A stretch of DNA of 51,553 bases from Verrucomicrobiaceae bacterium (lineage in GTDB: Bacteria > Verrucomicrobiota > Verrucomicrobiia > Verrucomicrobiales > DEV007): positions 1 to 51,553 of the forward strand of contig JAAESJ010000345.1 of the NCBI GenBank assembly GCA_024229495.1, written 5' to 3'. Below the pieces are notes generated by a model. The model was not told the origin of the DNA and made no database searches. It saw only the letters and a list, made by a program, of their open reading frames with translations. This document shows, piece after piece, positions 49,920-51,553 of the stretch. Made by a program: the position numbers and the translations under genes. Every line of letters starts with the position of its first letter. Position 1 is the stretch's first letter.

Positions 49920-50890
49920 TTGCCGAAGCCTGTACCGAATGTGTGCCAATGAAATGACCAATAGACAAAATGAAAGAATAACGGCGAGGTATAGGTCAGG
50001 CTGTCGATGCGGTCGAGGATGCCCCCATGTCCCGGCAGCAGGCTGCCGCTGTCCTTGACCTGCAGGTCCCGCTTCAAGGCTGACAGGTTCACATCTCCTA
50101 TGAATCCTCCGATGCTGATGATCAGGCCTGCCAACAACGACTGCCCAGCATCCAGGATGGTAAGGAATGGCCCGACTTGCCAGGCGGCGAGGGTGGTGGT
50201 TACAACTCCGCCAAGGAATCCTGTCCAGGTCTTTCCAGGGCTGACCTTTGGCAGGATCTTGGAGCGTCCCAGGGACTTGCCCCACAGAAACTGACAAACA
50301 TCATTAAACTGGGTCATGACGACGAGAAAGAGGACAAGTCCTACTCCCGGAACTTCAGCGGGAGCATCTACCCTGTGCAGGATCAGCAGGAACGCAGTGT
50401 GACTGAGGCAGAAAACGGTCAGCATCAATCCCCAGTGGATAGTGCCGATCGCCCGGATATACCCCTGCGTCTGGCCGATCATTACCATCCTCAAAGGCAA
50501 TAAAAGGAACATGTAAACCGGAATGAAAATAATGAAAAGACCGTACCATTCCAGGTAGATCCAGAGGAACTGGAGAGGGATTGCGAGGTAGGCCCAGAAC
50601 AATACCCGCCTGTCCGCACGCCTTGTTGGAATCAGGGAGAGAAATTCCTTGAGGGCGAGAAAACTGATGAAGGCGAAGAATCCGAGCGAGATGTTCCGGC
50701 TCAGGACCATGGCGAAGGTGAATACGCCTGTCATCACCCACCATGAGTTGACCCGTTGAGCGAGGCTGCCCAGATCGATCCCTGGCTTCAGGCGGATGAG
50801 CGCCTGCACGATGACGGTGGCCAATACGAGTATTGCCCCGATGGAGATGAGAAACCATCTTACCTCCGGGGATAGTATTGCGAAGTTCAT
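49916..50890 (-). CDS. CdsA-like phosphatidate cytidylyltransferase
   Basis: A 324-residue membrane protein with about eight transmembrane segments and the full CTP-transferase signature in SALKRDLQVKDSGSLLPGHGG followed by ILDRIDS. It makes CDP-diacylglycerol from phosphatidate and CTP. The ATG at 50890 (MNFAILSPE) overlaps the stop of the CDP-alcohol phosphatidyltransferase gene in an ATGA; the longer open frame upstream is a shadow of that gene. Because of its neighbours it is more like E. coli YnbB than the housekeeping CdsA, although a second copy cannot be checked here. Confidence 0.88.
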   Translation of the reverse strand: MNFAILSPEVRWFLISIGAILVLATVIVQALIRLKPGIDLGSLAQRVNSWWVMTGVFTFAMVLSRNISLGFFAFISFLALKEFLSLIPTRRADRRVLFWAYLAIPLQFLWIYLEWYGLFIIFIPVYMFLLLPLRMVMIGQTQGYIRAIGTIHWGLMLTVFCLSHTAFLLILHRVDAPAEVPGVGLVLFLVVMTQFNDVCQFLWGKSLGRSKILPKVSPGKTWTGFLGGVVTTTLAAWQVGPFLTILDAGQSLLAGLIISIGGFIGDVNLSALKRDLQVKDSGSLLPGHGGILDRIDSLTYTSPLFFHFVYWSFHWHTFGTGFGK

Positions 50891-51495
50891 GCGTTTGATT
50901 CCCTCAGGGCCTTTTTGCTCCTGTTGTAAATTGTTACGGCCAAAAGCAACAATGTTGTGCCAAGGATGAGGTTCAGCCATGGCCCGGGATGGACACCGCA
51001 ACCCAGCAGCAGGCAAAGCAAGCCAAAGACAAAAGCCCGGTCACTTTTCCCCATTGGTCCATCATAGCGTCGACCGGAGCCAATCTGCAGGGCAACGACA
51101 CCGCTCATCTCGCTGATGGCGGCGAGCAGGACGATGATGACCACTAGTTCAGGACGAAACCCGGGCACGAGCGCAAGCGGCAGATAGAGGGCGGAGTCTG
51201 AGAGAACGTCGCCGATTTCATTGAGAATTGCACCGAGGTCTGATTTCATGTCATGCTCCCGGGCAAGCATGCCGTCAATGGCATTCAAGGCCATCCTGAC
51301 AAACAACATGGCGGGCACCACCAGCAATGGCCAATGCAGGGTGGGCCATTGCGCAATGCAGGCTCCGGTGGCCATGGAGAGAATCATCGCGAACACGGTC
51401 ACCTGGTTTGCGCTTACACCGCAATCCGCCAGTCTCCTCGTTACCGGTCGCAGCAGTGCCTGAAACCTGGGCTTCAAGTCATAGATACTGGCCAT
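50887..51495 (-). CDS. CDP-alcohol phosphatidyltransferase family protein (YnbA/YnjF-like)
   Basis: A 202-residue membrane enzyme with about five to six transmembrane segments. The family motif is at residues 71-100: NAIDGMLAR, then GAILNEIGDVLSD. In the standard motif D-x2-D-G-x2-A-R...G-x3-D-x3-D, the first and third Asp are Asn here (Asn71, Asn92), while Asp74 and Asp96 are retained, and an extra Asp follows at 100. I recall the same LNAxDG / LNE pattern in the YnjF-type branch, so this is probably a subfamily trait and not decay. It would attach an alcohol headgroup to CDP-diacylglycerol; the alcohol is unknown. It leads the four-gene operon. Confidence 0.83.
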   Translation of the reverse strand: MASIYDLKPRFQALLRPVTRRLADCGVSANQVTVFAMILSMATGACIAQWPTLHWPLLVVPAMLFVRMALNAIDGMLAREHDMKSDLGAILNEIGDVLSDSALYLPLALVPGFRPELVVIIVLLAAISEMSGVVALQIGSGRRYDGPMGKSDRAFVFGLLCLLLGCGVHPGPWLNLILGTTLLLLAVTIYNRSKKALRESNA

Positions 51496-51500
51496 GGGTG

Positions 51501-51548
51501 ATATTCAGGGTGAAGCGCTTGATTGCCCTTCATTACCATCCTGAATAT
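51501..51548. repeat. Spaced inverted repeat upstream of the phospholipid operon
   Basis: ATATTCAGG at 51501-51509 and CCTGAATAT at 51540-51548 are perfect inverted copies 30 bases apart, just ahead of the operon's first ATG (51495). An 8-bp palindrome AAGCGCTT (51513-51520) lies between them. Candidate regulator binding sites; the window ends 5 bases later. Confidence 0.3.
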
Positions 51549-51553
51549 GCATC

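Noticed and set aside
49920..50297. Longer frame upstream of the PlsC-like gene
   Set aside because: Residues are a frame-shadow of the CdsA-like gene; the ATGA overlap start at 49919 fits the family.
1..51553. Mobile elements, CRISPR arrays, prophage, tRNA and rRNA genes
   Set aside because: None seen: no transposase, no regular direct repeats, no integrase besides the housekeeping XerD, no tRNA cloverleaf recognised by eye.

Overview
The window is a gene-dense bacterial chromosome segment (GC about one half by eye) with no rRNA, tRNA, CRISPR array, insertion sequence or phage gene that I can find. The gene set points to the PVC group, most likely Verrucomicrobiota: two secreted S1 sulfatases, a Tat-exported Gfo/Idh/MocA oxidoreductase, a DUF1080 protein, several secreted alpha/beta hydrolases (one with EF-hands), and a giant Ser/Thr kinase with WD40 repeats, set among ordinary housekeeping genes. 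This placement is inferred from gene content; no marker tree was run. Clear Shine-Dalgarno sequences are rare (cutA, miaB and the FKBP gene are the good ones), so many starts were chosen from family length and from overlaps.

Layout. 1-1775 (minus): a TPR membrane protein followed by a protein with a degenerate receiver and a degenerate kinase domain, cut by the left edge. 1856-8716: pabB, HU, gamma-carbonic-anhydrase-like protein, BFN nuclease-family protein, an ArnA/UDP-apiose-synthase-like sugar-nucleotide enzyme, rpe, tadA and a secreted sulfatase. 8862-12140: ABC-F ATPase, FKBP isomerase, HI0933-type flavoprotein. 12156-15022 (minus): Gfo/Idh oxidoreductase plus sulfatase. 15197-19576: a 1459-residue cyclase/kinase/WD40 membrane protein. 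19593-21310: a secreted hydrolase that appears frameshifted, divergent from a DUF1080 protein, with a perfect 14-bp inverted repeat between them.

21527-30615: xseB-dxs, a GT39-like membrane protein, a soluble NtrB/NtrC-type two-component pair, cutA, xerD and a secreted esterase. 30809-36863 (plus): miaB, a membrane protein, a GT9 glycosyltransferase, adk, fmt, pyrH, frr. 37022-42535 is one long minus-strand run. Its upstream half is a four-gene cassette (ECF-like sigma factor, 71-residue peptide resembling a zinc-less anti-sigma, GAF protein, cytosolic subtilisin-like protease). It is followed by a Bax-inhibitor-1 protein, two tandem coiled-coil paralogues and a small lipoprotein. 42859-48571: RlmB-like methyltransferase, EF-hand esterase, MsbA-like ABC exporter, nadB. 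48742-51495 (minus): four overlapping genes for phospholipid synthesis (CDP-alcohol phosphatidyltransferase, CdsA-like, PlsC-like, DedA-like), resembling an E. coli ynbABC-type cluster.

How the genes work together. Housekeeping genes cover folate, pyridine-nucleotide and isoprenoid precursors, translation initiation and recycling, tRNA modification and membrane lipids. The accessory layer suggests degradation of sulfated polysaccharide (sulfatases, oxidoreductase, DUF1080, esterases) under unusual signalling proteins. The strongest candidate for an undescribed system is the sigma / small peptide / GAF / cytosolic subtilase cassette at 40058-42535, with two strong inverted repeats upstream. 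It reads like a soluble version of regulated anti-sigma proteolysis, but that function is inference.
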